Assembly: GCA_027922465.2 (NCBI GenBank)
Contig: BQMF02000095.1
Coordinates: 310,001-374,000 of the forward strand
From: Turritopsis dohrnii
Lineage: Eukaryota > Cnidaria > Hydrozoa > Anthoathecata > Oceaniidae
DNA: 64,000 nt
Reading direction: 5' to 3'
Under the pieces are notes generated by a model. That model worked only from the letters and a program-made list of their open reading frames with translations. It was not told the origin of the DNA and searched no databases. Positions 1 to 13,200 of this stretch are shown in pieces (positions within the stretch are counted from its first letter, which is position 1; each line of letters opens with the position of its first letter). A program made the position numbers and the translations under genes.

Positions 1-11
1 TCATACTGTAG

Positions 12-3000
12 GCAGTATGTGCAAACAAATCCTTCGTATGTGTGGCCACGACCAAGCGAACGCTGCGTGTTCTGTCCGTCGGAGGAAGGCAAGCCGAATT
101 GCACCGCCTACCTGGTTCTGTTGTTTCCATGGCAATGCATGAGAGACAGCTAATGATTTTGTATCATAAGTCGAGTAAGGTGGTTCGAATAACTCAATTT
201 TCTTTTTGCCTCGTATTGATGAGTGAATACTACTGCCTTTATTATTCAGGCTTCAAGAATTGTCAATGTTTGGGAGTCCTTCATATGAAGCTGATGAAAG
301 GCCAGTGGAAAGTAACCGAGGATCGTGCGTTAACTCTCGATGATAACGTCTCTGTTACGTGGATCGGGTGTGAACTTATGTTGCGAATTCTACTTTATTG
401 TTTAGCTTCATGTAACTGATCAGTTCTCGGTTTTTCGGATTTTGTTTGATATTTTCACTTATCTCTCCATCTCGCGTTGTTTAATGGTTAAGCCTCATGT
501 CCTTGCTCAGGTACTCAACAGAAGGTACACCCGCGCTTGTAACATCTGATGGTGATGTATTGCTGACTCAGTGTAAACAGAGTAGCTGGATTAAGATCGG
601 TGACACAAAGAAGCAGGTATGCTACCGCAAGGCCGTTTCATACGTCTTGTTTGGATTGCTACCCGAGTAATTCTTCTACTCTTTTTCCTTCCATCTTCGT
701 TCGTAGGCCAAAAATAAATCTGATAATTATTGGGTGATTGGTATCGATGAAACAAGCGCTCAGATTCGGTACGGGTCACTTCCTTGTCCTTTCTTCCTTG
801 CTTAGGTATATTTGAATTGGAGACGTCTGATTTATTTTTTTCTTTTAGCTGCATATATTGTAAAGGTGCCAACTTCCCCGCTACCTTACCTCGCCCAGTA
901 CCAATGTTTATACCGTTTCAAATACCGCTTTGTGAAAGCCAAACTGAGAATTCACTCAAGGAGGTAACTAATGAACCTGGTCAAATAATTGTCACGTGAT
1001 AACATTGTATTAACCTACTTGCTCTTCATAAACTCGATTTTTAGCACGAGCTTTTAAAAACTCGATTGATTTCAACAAACGTGGACTTCAATATGAAATC
1101 TCAACTCGGTGGTGGTATAGAGGTTGACCTGGATGCGTTTGAAACACAGCAATGTCAACTCCTCATGCAGCTGTTTGCAGTAAGTACACGTCTACTCTCT
1201 TAACTTCGTAAATGTTATCTCTCCCATTTCTCCTACCCCAAACCCATAAGTCTGTCGCTCTACCACTCAGACCCAAATTTTTCGCAGGAGTAACACAATG
1301 TATTTGATTGAGTGATATCTTCATTTTTACAGCTAGCTTGCAAATCTGATCGCGATTTCCGCGCTGTGGAGGTGTGTCAGTTAATGTCGATTGACACGAT
1401 AAGTCTTGCGATCCAGTATGCTACTAAGATGCGACGTTTGGGAATCGCTAAAAGGTTGACCGATCTTGCTCAAGAGAAAGCTTCGCAATTGGAAGATAGT
1501 GAAGGAGAAGGAGAAGACGAGTCTGGTGACGAGGATGTCGTGATCGATGAAGACGACTTTGACATGGAAGATGAGACATCAAGGGAAGAAAAAAATGTTG
1601 AAAAGTAAGTGGGTGAGAAAGGGCAGGATATGAGAGAAGGAAGATTTGGGAGAAGAGAAAGGGCGGTGTGAGAGAAGGGGAGGGCGGTGTATGTATGAGT
1701 GAGAAGGGCATATAGACGTCTTGGTGCAGTACATGCAAAATTCACGCCGTTCGTCTAAAGAAGAGTTTCTTATGAAAAATGTTTGTATTCAATCAACTGC
1801 AAGCCATGCAAGTGGTTTTCATTTAATTTTAAGGCGACATCTGCATTCTTCCGAAACCACAAGCACTTATTAGCTCCACGCGATAATCTTGCCGCAGCCA
1901 GCTGATGTGTTTTGATGATTTATGATCTGTTGTCTCTATGTTGTATTCGTGTTAATGGATGCTGTTTATGGGATCAGAGAATATTTCAAATATCCGACAT
2001 GCCTTTTTTAATTATAATCCATTGAAATTATTTCAGGAAGCTATGATAGGACTTTGAACAACGCAGATGTAGAGAGCGATGAGAATGTCTTCTCATTATG
2101 AATGAATCTTATTTTTATATATAGACCGAAGTCGGTTAACGTTCGATTGAAATCTCGGTCACGTAACAGTGTACTTGGCGGGGGAAAAGACTATTCTTCC
2201 GAAGAAAATTCCGAGCGCGTTCAAAGTAGGTTAATGTGTTCTTCAAAAAGGTTTATCGTTACAACTCATTCTTCAAGTTCGTCGCCTAACGAGCTATTCG
2301 CTATGTTTGTCGCGTGAAAACTCTAAGTTACTGTGTCACAAGGAAAGGACTCGAAGATTATCATGCAATGGAAAACATCATGGCCAAACAGAGATTTTTG
2401 GACTGTCCAGTATTTCATTCGACTGTTACTGACGGTGTCAGGCGTTTAAGTCGGTTTTGCGGTTTTTATCTAGCTTAATGATGATATTTATGATCAAACG
2501 CCAAACGCCTCCCTTTTAGAAGTTGCACGCCGTTCAACGATAGATGCTTCTGCCACCAATAATCCTTTCAAAGTAGCAAACCAAACTCAAGAGAAGTCAG
2601 TACGTGGAACAGACTACTTCGAGACGCTGCAGAGTCAACAATTAACCAATGAAAAACGAGGTGTTTGTTTTGTTGTTGCTATAGTAACAATGATCTTGAT
2701 GTAATCAAGAAGGCAGAGGAGGAAATTGTGATGACGATGATCTATTTTTAGAACGTGGCAAAGATGAGAAAAAAACTATCAAAAAGAAAAATACTGTAAA
2801 GATTTCCGCTGCCAACCAAAAATCTTTATCGTTCGTTAAGAAAGCAGAAGAGAGGAAAGAAAATGCCAAAATGCCGGATACGAAGTATGGAGAACTGCAG
2901 TTTAGATTAAAATTAATTTTTGTTATGTCGTAAATACCCCCGTCTCACGTAATTACGTTCAGTCTGCCATTAAAATAATTTGCAAATATTAACATCATGC

Positions 3001-3530
3001 TGATACAAATCTGTGTCTCTTCTCATATACAATGATCTACATTCATTTTCATACAGTGTTCCGGAAATATTTTCGGACATGCAAGTCTGTATGCCATCCA
3101 ATCAATCCAGTCAATCCGAGTTTGTGTCTTTCTTCTTTCCGTTTCATTTATCATCATTTTTTGTGTAGAGCAATAAACGAATTGATTGGCTGATTAAGTC
3201 ACGTGTAAAAAATGAAAAAATCAAAAGATCTTTTCGCGCAGGTAAAATCAAATTATAGCACATAAGTAAAATATCGTTTTTTGTAGATTAAGTGGCTTCC
3301 AACTTTTCCTGAAAAATCAATGTAGCGAAGCTGGCAATGAAAGTGATGTAACCGCCATTATGCAAATGTGGAAGAAATTAAAAGCAGAGGAAAAGACGTA
3401 TTGGAACGGCAAAGCCAAGGAGACTGGAGCTGGCGAAAAAGTCAAAACACACGATAAGGAAGAGCATCGAAATGTTTTAACCGCTAATGACAAATTAGCT
3501 TCATTTGCTTTTAAGAAATCTGAACCATAA
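12..3530 (+). CDS. WDHD1: WDHD1 / AND-1 / Ctf4 homologue, 3' part (gene starts before the window)
   Basis: Replication-fork scaffold that links the CMG helicase to DNA polymerase alpha-primase in the nucleus. Exons joined by frame: 12-174, 250-367, 511-616, 707-768, 849-963, 1045-1179, 1333-1604, about 2041-2086, about 2132-2225, 2520-2660, 2752-2884 and 3287-3530 (TAA), about 542 visible codons. The first exons match the SepB/trimerisation region (FVCVATTKRTLRVLSVGG; later PATLPRPVPMFIPFQIP). Next come the helical stretch LAIQYATKMRRLGIAKRL, an acidic run, a basic low-complexity linker with NPFKV, and a C-terminal HMG box (SGFQLFLKNQ ... MWKKLKAEEKTYWNGKAK). The end KLASFAFKKSEP matches the family terminus. 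The N-terminal WD40 repeats lie before base 1. Exons 8 and 9 (2041-2225) are the uncertain joins: several donor/acceptor pairs keep the frame. Confidence 0.93.
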
Positions 3531-4274
3531 TATGAAACATTTCCTGTCCGTTGGTGTTTCTTGCACACGAGTTTATGATGACGTCACTACCGCTTTTCTT
3601 TTTGTCTTCCATCTGTCTAATCATCTCGTTTGTATTGTATTTGGTGATTTGTGGTAGAGCATCTTCTCATGAAACTGATAACTATTTACTTGCGAATCGC
3701 TTAATTATTTTGAAACTTTATTGTAGAATCTTTTTCTCCATTTACGGGTTTTTTACTACTTATCAAGTGTAAATATTTTGAAATAATGTATAATTTTCCG
3801 TGATCTAATAAACTCGAAATTAGCCCAGTATTATTGAGATATTATTGTCGACTCAATCTGAAAGTACACCTTTCGCTTAATCGTGCAATAGACGTCTCGC
3901 AATAATGTATATAATGCACAAATACATCACGTGATTCCTATATATGTCCTGGTCGAAACTGCCAAAGGCTAGACACTCCCTGTTTCCTCACGATATCATA
4001 AAACGAACATTCCTTTGTTTTTCCCCTCAATAGATATCGGTTACCGTAAACATGCTGTATCAGTTTTAAGCATTCATCGAAGCAGAACTAATCAAGTTTG
4101 TTGACTGTTGTTCATAATACGTGATAGGCGAGTTAATTGAGTTAATTCGTAGAGTAACAGAGTTATCCTTGTTTTCCGTTTTAACGATATACCTAAATGT
4201 TTGTGAATGTTGAATTTTGGAATTAATGTTCACGAAAACACGATGAGCTATTTAGAGACTTATTATCGAGTTCC
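3531..4274. other. WDHD1-MCC intergenic spacer
   Basis: About 740 bases with no supportable coding. An AATAAA at 3807-3812 fits a WDHD1 poly(A) signal about 280 bases after the stop. The rest probably holds the MCC long-form promoter and 5' UTR; no clear TATA box was seen. Confidence 0.5.
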
Positions 4275-7200
4275 ATGGACGACTTTGTGAAGAAAATATT
4301 TGTTGCCTGTGACAAGGATCAAGACGGCTATTTAGACAGGTATTACACCACCACGAGATTGTTTGTTTAAGGAGAAATGCCTTAGATAATTTAACTAAGT
4401 GTTCATGATGGACAATATGTATCCAGTAGACTATGATGCATGATTTATTACAAGTCATTTTTGATGAACTGAGGAATATTTGCCTCTAGAATATTCTTTA
4501 TATATATTGTTTGAGCTCTGTTTTTTTGTTTGGGTATTTAGTATAGCGAAGAAACTATGGTGAAGAAAAAATGATTGATTAAGTTTCTGTAAAATAATCA
4601 GAACTAACCATATCATAGTATAAGGTTTTCATTCAAAAAGATTATTGATTATTGATGTATAGTCGGTTATCCCTAAATTGTTTTCATTTGTTCTTCAGAC
4701 TTATGTTAATAGGCAGTCATCAATGACGTAAGAGTGCAATTTCTTTTTTAATAATCATTGATAGCATAAAAGAAATTGACTTTCATGAATCAAACAACTG
4801 AATCAAATAGAATTTTCTATTTCTAATTTCTTTTAAAAGCGAGAAACACATCTACCAGATCATGATCATTTTGACAAATGACTGGCCTTCAAAATAATGG
4901 TCAATATAACATTATTTGGTCCAAAAAAATGTTGAGAGAAAGTTAAATTAAATTAGATTAGAAGGGATTTATGAAACATTATGATATAAGCATGCCCTGG
5001 GCCTGCCTTATCAGTTTTGAGCTGTGATTTATATAATCAGCAAGTGTATTTTTCCATGTTAATGAGTGACAGACACATAGTAGTAATATCACTGATCAAA
5101 ACATTTCCCAGTTGCTCATTTTTCTTAATGTTTTGCTTTAGGTGTAGAAACTTGTGAATAGAAAAATTTGTAAAATTTTTGCTTTTCGCAAACGTTAACT
5201 TTCGCAAATTTGCCTAACTGAAAATTTTAGCGAACTTAAACTTACGCAAAAAGATAATTTAATAAATTCATGCAAGCAAAATATTTTCGCAAATGTCAAA
5301 AATCAATTATATAAAACCCCGCAAGAAATTTCACATTTAATTATGCTCAAGTTTCGGTATTAAAGGCCATTTGCCTAAGGAATTTATCTCACATAACAAA
5401 ATGTTTTCTTGACTGTGAAAACCTTATGTATTATGGAATTAACCTCAAAACTTTATTGATATCCCCCTTTACTACAACACGGAATGAAAATTGTTTAAGT
5501 AAATGTTAAAATGGCTGCAACAGAATTTGATAAGTACTGAAATATTTTTGGCTATAATATATTTATATAAGCTGAATATATGTATATGCCGAAAATGTCC
5601 AAAAGTATCTTATCATTGCTTTCATTTCGAACCGACTGGTAGCCTTGTGGTAGAGTGCTCGCTTCCTGTTCGGGAGGTCGCGGGTTCAATCCCCGACCGA
5701 GTCATGCCAGCGACTATAACAGTGTGAATCAATCTTCTCTGCTTAGCACTCAGCAAGAGAGTAGGAATGATGTCTAGGGTGGTTGTCTAGTTGAGCGGTT
5801 CCTGTCATTACAGCTTCCGTAGCCCAAATGGGGGCTTTAAATGCTCTAGGACCTCCTTCGCAGGACCCTCATTGATAACAGTACCTTACGGAACTGAAGA
5901 GGCTATCCTGGATAAACATTCGTAAAATAAATAAAAAAAATAAATAAAGTATATAAGTACTTGAATGGTTTTCAGGGCTTGTTAATGAACAATTGATGGA
6001 ATGGCTTGTTGAACAAAGAACTAAAACAAAAATTCTCCTTGAAAAGGTGTCTGCATACATTACCAGAATAGTACAGTTTCCAGTTTATGTATATAATTGG
6101 AATAAGCAGATACTAACATTTGATGTTTTGAAAGCATAAGGTTAAGCAAACTTTCTTATGTCAAAACAAATTCTATGGCCATGATATCTAAATACTAGTA
6201 AAATAGTGGCTTTTCTACTTCACCTGGTCCTCATTTATAGGAGTATTTGTGAGTGTTTTACCGAGTCATTAAAAAAATACAGTTCAAGTTTTTTATAGGT
6301 TTTCTGAAGCCATGTTCCTTTATAGAACTTCCATAGGCCCCCAAAATAAGAATCATTAAAATTTAACAGATTTGAACAGATGGTATGCATGCATTCTTTC
6401 AAGGATGTTGCTCACATATCACTTTTCTATGCACGCATCTGTTCAATGTAGTTAAAAGCAATCAACTTGTGTATCCCACAGGAACATCTTCAAAAATCCA
6501 TATATTGTAAGACTTAATATTTTAAGAAATTTTCTTCACCCCTTCATTATGGAATGTTGTAATTGTTAAAATCTGACTTATTGTGTTACAAAAATCTGCT
6601 TACAACGATTTTTGAAAAATCTTGACCACTAATTAGCAGAAGGATGATGATCTGATAACTTTTTGTTGAAATGATTACTATACCAAATGTGAAAAATCGT
6701 TAAAAACAGGAATGATGATAATGCTTCTTAATAAAAAATCATGTCTAGATTTGACGCTGTTGTTTTTCTTTATATTCAGCTGTTTTATTATTTCATTAGT
6801 TTTGAATTAATTCTCATTTAGGTAAATACAGAGATTCAAATCTTTAATCTAGACAGTTCCTATTTTGTGTTCCTCCTAGAAACAGCATTGTAGATCAAAG
6901 ATATTTCACTATAACAAATATTTATTCACTTTAAGCCACTATGTTCGGTTGTGTTTATGTTCCAATTAAACAGTCTTTAAAACGTTTACACTGGTTAGAT
7001 TAAAATGGGTTGATTGATGTATTTTGTATATTTCTCAGCTGTGAAAACTGTTTTCATTTTTAATACCATGTGTAACTCTTCATACATTGCTCATCAGTAG
7101 AGACTGTCACAGTAAAATGCATAATCTTCTTTTACAATGTTCTTTTTTATTTGAAGATTTATATGGAGTTTAGTTTAGGAAATGAAAATTTGTTTTTAAC

Positions 7201-10200
7201 AGTAAATATATATATATATATTTAAAGCAGTGAGTACATAAGGTCAAGATGATAAGTGTTACCACTAGTTCACTTTTGTTTTCATGAAAACATCTATGGT
7301 ATATATAAGTCATAGAATAAACCAAGAATTATATACTTCGTAAAATTTAAAAAGTTTGTTTTAGAAGTAATCACAATGTCTTAATCAAGTCTCTTCCAAC
7401 CAACAGTGCTGTTTTCACTTGATTTTTAGTTGATTACAAATGAACTTGTTAGATGCATATATTAAATAAAACAGATTTCATTTTGTTCTTTTCAGGTCTG
7501 AATACTTATGAATTAGTAATGGAATTGCTTCAAATTGAATGTGAACGACATGAAATAAACTGTACAAACAACTAGTGGTTCTAAAAATCTAGCTTGATTC
7601 TCTTCTGTTCTTTTTTGTTTCTGAATTCTTTTAAAAAGCAAGCATTGAAGATTCTTAGATTAAGTAGATTGGTCTTTGTTTCTTTTATAGAAAATCTTGT
7701 TGAGTTATTAGTTTTCTGAATTTTTGATGGTTTTTAATTTTCATTACTCATGGTGAAAAGATTAGATGGTTTTGATATAGTCCAACTTTATTTTTTTGAA
7801 TTAAATTGAATTTTTATTTCTAACTCTTGTCTAGACATATGCCGATTTCTCAAGTTAAAACAGCAAAATTTCTCTAAAATATTTTTTGAATGAAACAAAA
7901 GGCTTTTTCATTGTTTTTTTCTTTTTGAAGTGAAATATGTTATGCTCTCTTTTGAAAAGCTTTTAAGTTTTTTTAGATAGGGTGCAATGTGCTTTTATGA
8001 TGATTTACATATTCAAAATAAAGTCTTTTATTTGATTTTTAATTTTAAATCATTTATGTTTTAAGAGACTTTTATATAATATTTTCCTCCTGTATATTTA
8101 TTTCATTATGGATAATATGGTTTCTACATGTGCGATTTTTTTCTTGGTTTTTGGCTTCAAAGAAACATTAGTTGAAGATAAGGATCATTTCTTCTATAAA
8201 AATGTACTTTGATTGAATTAGTTCTATTTTAGAAACATTATTGTATATGGTGTGGTTTGTCTAGTTAGTTGGTTTTTTTTCCATTTTGTAGGTCTGATTT
8301 GGAGGAAGTACGAAGACAGATTGGTTTAGAAGGGGATATTTCAGAAATACTTGACCAGTTTGGTGCAAGTGAATCTGGAAAGATATCCTATCAACAATTT
8401 AAAGAAAACAGTTCATTGTTATTTGGGGAACTGAATCAGTCCAGTTCTGATTCCTCTCAATACTATAGCACTGATTCTGAAAACCAATTGCCTTTACGAA
8501 TGGCTGACAAACCGAAAAACAAGAAAGAAGATAAAAAAGGTGAATATCGCTTTTTATTACTGTTTCAAGTATAGTGGTATCTGTTGATTGCTGACTTTAG
8601 AACAAAGAAGGCCTATAAATTGCTAAAATATTTTTTGTATAATAACATTTGGTGGGTGAAATGAAACAATTGTGTAAATGTTGACATTAACACCATGATG
8701 AAAATATAAATGCTATGATGCCGAAACTAGTTATAGACAGGAAAAGAAAGGAATTTATAGTTTTTTCTAGAGTATTAAAGATATAAACCGAAATGAAAAT
8801 GTTCATTCAAGCTATCGTAGATGAAATGGCAACTAGCCCGTCATTAAAGTGTTTTTATATTTCTTAGATCCATCATCGAAATCTAAATTCTACGTGAAAG
8901 ATGATACAACTTTTGATATGGAAATCGCTGCAAGTCATGAGAAAATTAAGCAGTTGTCTGCAGCATGGGATCCCAAACATCCTCATCGTAAGAGTGGAGG
9001 TGGCATCGAAGATTATCTTGATACAGCGACGTTACAGCATTTAGAAAAACTTAAAATTATTGATCCACCATCTGAGGGTTTTGGTACGGCTGCGTCAACT
9101 AAAGATTCTGTTTCGCACTACTCTAAGAAACCTACGGACATGAAGGAGATAGAAAGTAATCGTGAAGCACCCGACTACTTAGAAATTTCCAAGAAGGTAC
9201 GTCCAATGCTCTTACATGCTTTTAACATGCAATTAGTCGTTTAATAGACGTTTTCTTTGATTAAGTTTCCATCATGGAAGTTTTTTTTTTCCATGCAAAA
9301 TGCTATTTTTGCCATCTTTTGTTTATTTAATGAGTGATTTCCAAGAACCATGTTTTCCTTCCATAGTCGGTTTTCACAGTTTTGTCATCAATAATTAGTC
9401 CTCTTAGGAATGTGATAAAACTTGTGATATAATCCTTGTTAGCCTATGCCACTTTCACTTGCACACTGAAAATATTTTCATATTGAAAATCATTTTGTTA
9501 GTATCTGAGGATCTAGAAGAAATATTGCTTACAAAGTGCCTCTTATATTAGTTCAAACTTATTGCATACACTAATGCCATACACTAACGGCATACACGAA
9601 CATCAAATGTGACATACTCTTTAGACTTGGAATAGCCTTTACAGAATTTGTTTTATATAACCATTTGCCAAGCTGTCCTAACCGACCTCGTTTTATGCAA
9701 TGATTTAATGAAACTTGTTCCATAGAAATTTTCAATAAATTAAAACAAAAAAAATGCCCCGAAAAAAATACATCACAAAGCAAAGAAGGTTGGATAGCTT
9801 TCCAAAATCTGATAGTTAAGGAAGGTGTAGTGATGTCAAAAGGTATTTCAAGACAGATACCACAATTGCCCTACTTTAAAAGCCCTACTTTAACCAAGTT
9901 CAATAACTTTCAATAAGATGGTAATTTCGATGTTTTGTGAGTGGTGCGAGCATACGTCATATCTATGAAATCGATTTAAATTTATAATAACTTTTGGTGA
10001 AGTCTTTCATTATTGTAAAACTTCTTGTTACTTTTGTTTTGGAGGAAATGTTTCAAACTTTGTGCTTTCTTTTGATTTTTGGACATCTGCTCTTAATAAC
10101 CATCTAAAATATATTGGCTTAAAACCTGTTCATAGACTACTTCGTGTTAGTTTAAAAAGTTGGAGTTCTTTTTTTTTTTAATAAATTGATAAAAATTTTA

Positions 10201-13200
10201 TCAAGCATCTTTGAAGGGTATTTACAACGTCTTATCTATGTGATCATATCTGGTTTTTTCATGTACTCAACTCGCGAATTTAATAAAAACGTATTATGAG
10301 AAGTATGGTTTGAAAAGTTTTTTGTTTATTGGAATAGTTGTTATATAAAAGAGTATGTCACATGCACGAAACTTCAGTCAAACTGTCAACATGGCTAAAA
10401 CCTACGTACTGCGATTGAGAGTGGTATGTTCTTTTGTACTGATAGACAAAAAGTGACAGACTATTTCTGAAGGAAAAAAAAACAATGTACAAAATGAGTT
10501 TATTATCCAAATTTTAATAATCTATCATTTTTTCTGAATGTTTGTTGTTGTTTCTTTATTGTTGTTGTTGTTGATTTTAAATTTCCCATCATCTCCTTGT
10601 CTGTTGTTTTGTTTGTTTGTTTGTTTGTTTGTTTGTTTTCCTTCGTCAAAAGAATTCTTTTTCCCTATAATTTAATACAAACGGTCTTTTTTTTCATTGG
10701 GTCATAAGAACGTTACAGGCGTGACAGTAGGAGATGAATGCTTTTAAACGACGCAGCGTTGCAATATTTACAAGATATTCGCCTTGTTACTCACGACCCC
10801 TTTTTGTTGCATCTCATGAATTTTTCATGTGTTCAAATCCTCTGTTGTTTTTTCAACACTTATACCAGACTTATCTCATCTTATTATGATGAATGAAAAT
10901 GATAGGAATTGAAAATCCTTTTTCTGCATATCCTTTCAGTTTAAATGATAAGTGGAAAAAAACATATTTCGCTTTTCATCTTCAGTAATACTCTCTGTTT
11001 TAAAGACTCGGAAGAAAAAGGAGGTGCATAAAAATACATCCACACAAGCTACATAGTGTTTGTGTAATGTTGTGTTAAATAAAATCCCTTCCTTTTCCTG
11101 TTTAGCTCCATCTAGCTGCACTGACGTCATATAAGAACGAGATCTATGACTTAAACAGTCGTCTCCAGCAAGTCCGTCAAGAGCGAGATCTGCTACGCAA
11201 GGAGCAAACACAGTGGAATTATGACAAACAAAAACTTGAGCAAGGTTTCGAAGAGAAATTGCAATCACAAGTTGGTTTCCTTCTTTCTCTCAAGCTTCCG
11301 TGTTGTTTACGTTCGGCACACATTGTTTTGTTTACGTTATTCTGATTTGAAGTATAGTGTTCCATTTTCCCGCCAAGTTTCTTTCCATGAATCATTTACA
11401 GAAAAAAAGTATTATTTTGAAGTAATGACGTCATATTATTAACTGCGAACAATGAAGTTTTGAATAAAAGGATTCGATTGCGAATCCCTTCACGTTACAT
11501 TCTTTTCTGTTCTGCTAATAAAATCACCCTCCTATCTCCCTCGACGAGATTTGAGCGCACGAATTTCCAATATCCAATTTGAACTGCATTTTTTAAGAAA
11601 ACGTTAAGAATCATTCCTTACAAGCTTAGAAAATGAAATTAACAAGATACAGTTAGGCTTAATTCCAATTCCGTCATTTTTTTATTAAAGCAAAAACATT
11701 TAATAACATTAGAAATCTTTGCTTGATGGAATTTCTTTCTTTTCTTTCTTATGACGGCGTCTTTGTTGCGCCCTGCAATGTGGCCTCACTTTTTATTCCA
11801 GACTATGAGAATCACTGAACTACAGAGTGTCATAGCAGAGCTGACCAGGAAATTGAACAAAGCCAGCGGAAATGCTATCATAGAGGAAGAAGAAGAAGAA
11901 GATGAAGACGACGAAGAAGAAGATGTCGATGATGATGTTCGTTCTGGCTCCACATCTGATCTCGAAGTACAAGGTATATTTTCTTAATACTTTTTAGCAA
12001 AGCTGTCAATGTGTTTTGAAATATTTATTGAACCTTGACAAAGTTTCCGCTTATTGCTTGACATCAATCAACAACAACAACCACGAACGAAAAGGAATAA
12101 ATTTAATCATTAAACTTTTCTGTTAACTTTTCGACGAGAAATAGATAGTCTACTGTTTCAATTTAGGTTCACACGCCTGTTCTGAGTGTTCCTGTGACAA
12201 TTGCGATCACAGGCTAGACGATGAAGGTCCCAACCAAGTGAATTTCCTCGCCACCGCACACGAAACTCTTGGCAACGACCTCGCAGGAGTTGCTCACGAT
12301 GAGAATAAGGAAACTGGTCAGGACAAACCCAATGTAGACTTGACAAAAGAACTTCACCGTGTGTTAGGAGCTTTAGAATCGACCATCGAAGATCGACGAA
12401 ATAGCAAATGTGACAACACTGATGCTTTTCCTGACGCGAATGTAAACAATGCTTTAATGAAAACAACAGCGAAAGCGGTAAGCAGTTTATCAATTTAATC
12501 CCGGCATGCTCAGTCATGTCGTTGCTTTTAAAGAAGTACTTGAACGCAAACGAAATGTTTTAGAACGACAAGTCGGATCAACTTACTGAATTGCAGGCTA
12601 AAGTCAATGAACTAACGAACCAGTTGGAATCCCTGAAACGTGATAAGCGCTCACGTAAGTACATACTAGGAAGATTTTGTCTGTGATTTCTCTCAGATTG
12701 AAAGTGTTGTTACATCTGTTTTCGAATTTTGTTTGCATTCTATACGAAGTGTGTGTATTTTGTTGTCGTTTTAGTGGAGAAACAACTGCATGATGTGAGC
12801 GTACAAGGTTACGTGTATCAGAAAGGAAACACTGCGCATGTTGAGGAAGTAAGACCTTTAAATCTTGTTTGTTTTTCGTCATGATTTGTCATCACGCTTG
12901 TCAATGTTTATTTTTGTTTGTTTGTTTATGTGTTACTTGAAGATTCGAATTGAGACACGTCAATATATTTTTGTTGTTTTTTTATTTCTCGACTGTGAGT
13001 CATGGGGAAATATTATCCATCCAATGTAAAGCTTTCATTCAATATTTATTGAGATTACGTTTCTTTAGCAGAACAAACTGCTTCCATTCTCCTCTTTCAT
13101 TTCCTTCTCAAACTTTGTGCGTTTGATCAAGTTGCCTTGCCAATTCTCTTGAAGTGGTTACCGAATTGTCGTTTTCCCAGGGCTATTAGTGATGTCATAT

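Noticed and set aside
591..872. Minus-strand ORF over WDHD1 exons
   Set aside because: Antisense shadow; the plus-strand exons match WDHD1 with correct splice sites.
1448..1745. Minus-strand Ser/Leu-rich ORFs
   Set aside because: Shadows of the acidic WDHD1 exon and of a purine-rich intron stretch.
5634..5705. Functional tRNA gene
   Set aside because: The acceptor stem is imperfect, the D arm is non-standard and a 230-base body with an A-rich tail follows, which is the structure of a SINE.
12158..12517. 119-codon minus-strand ORF
   Set aside because: Lies opposite MCC exon 6, which is in phase with its neighbours; no homology seen on the minus strand.
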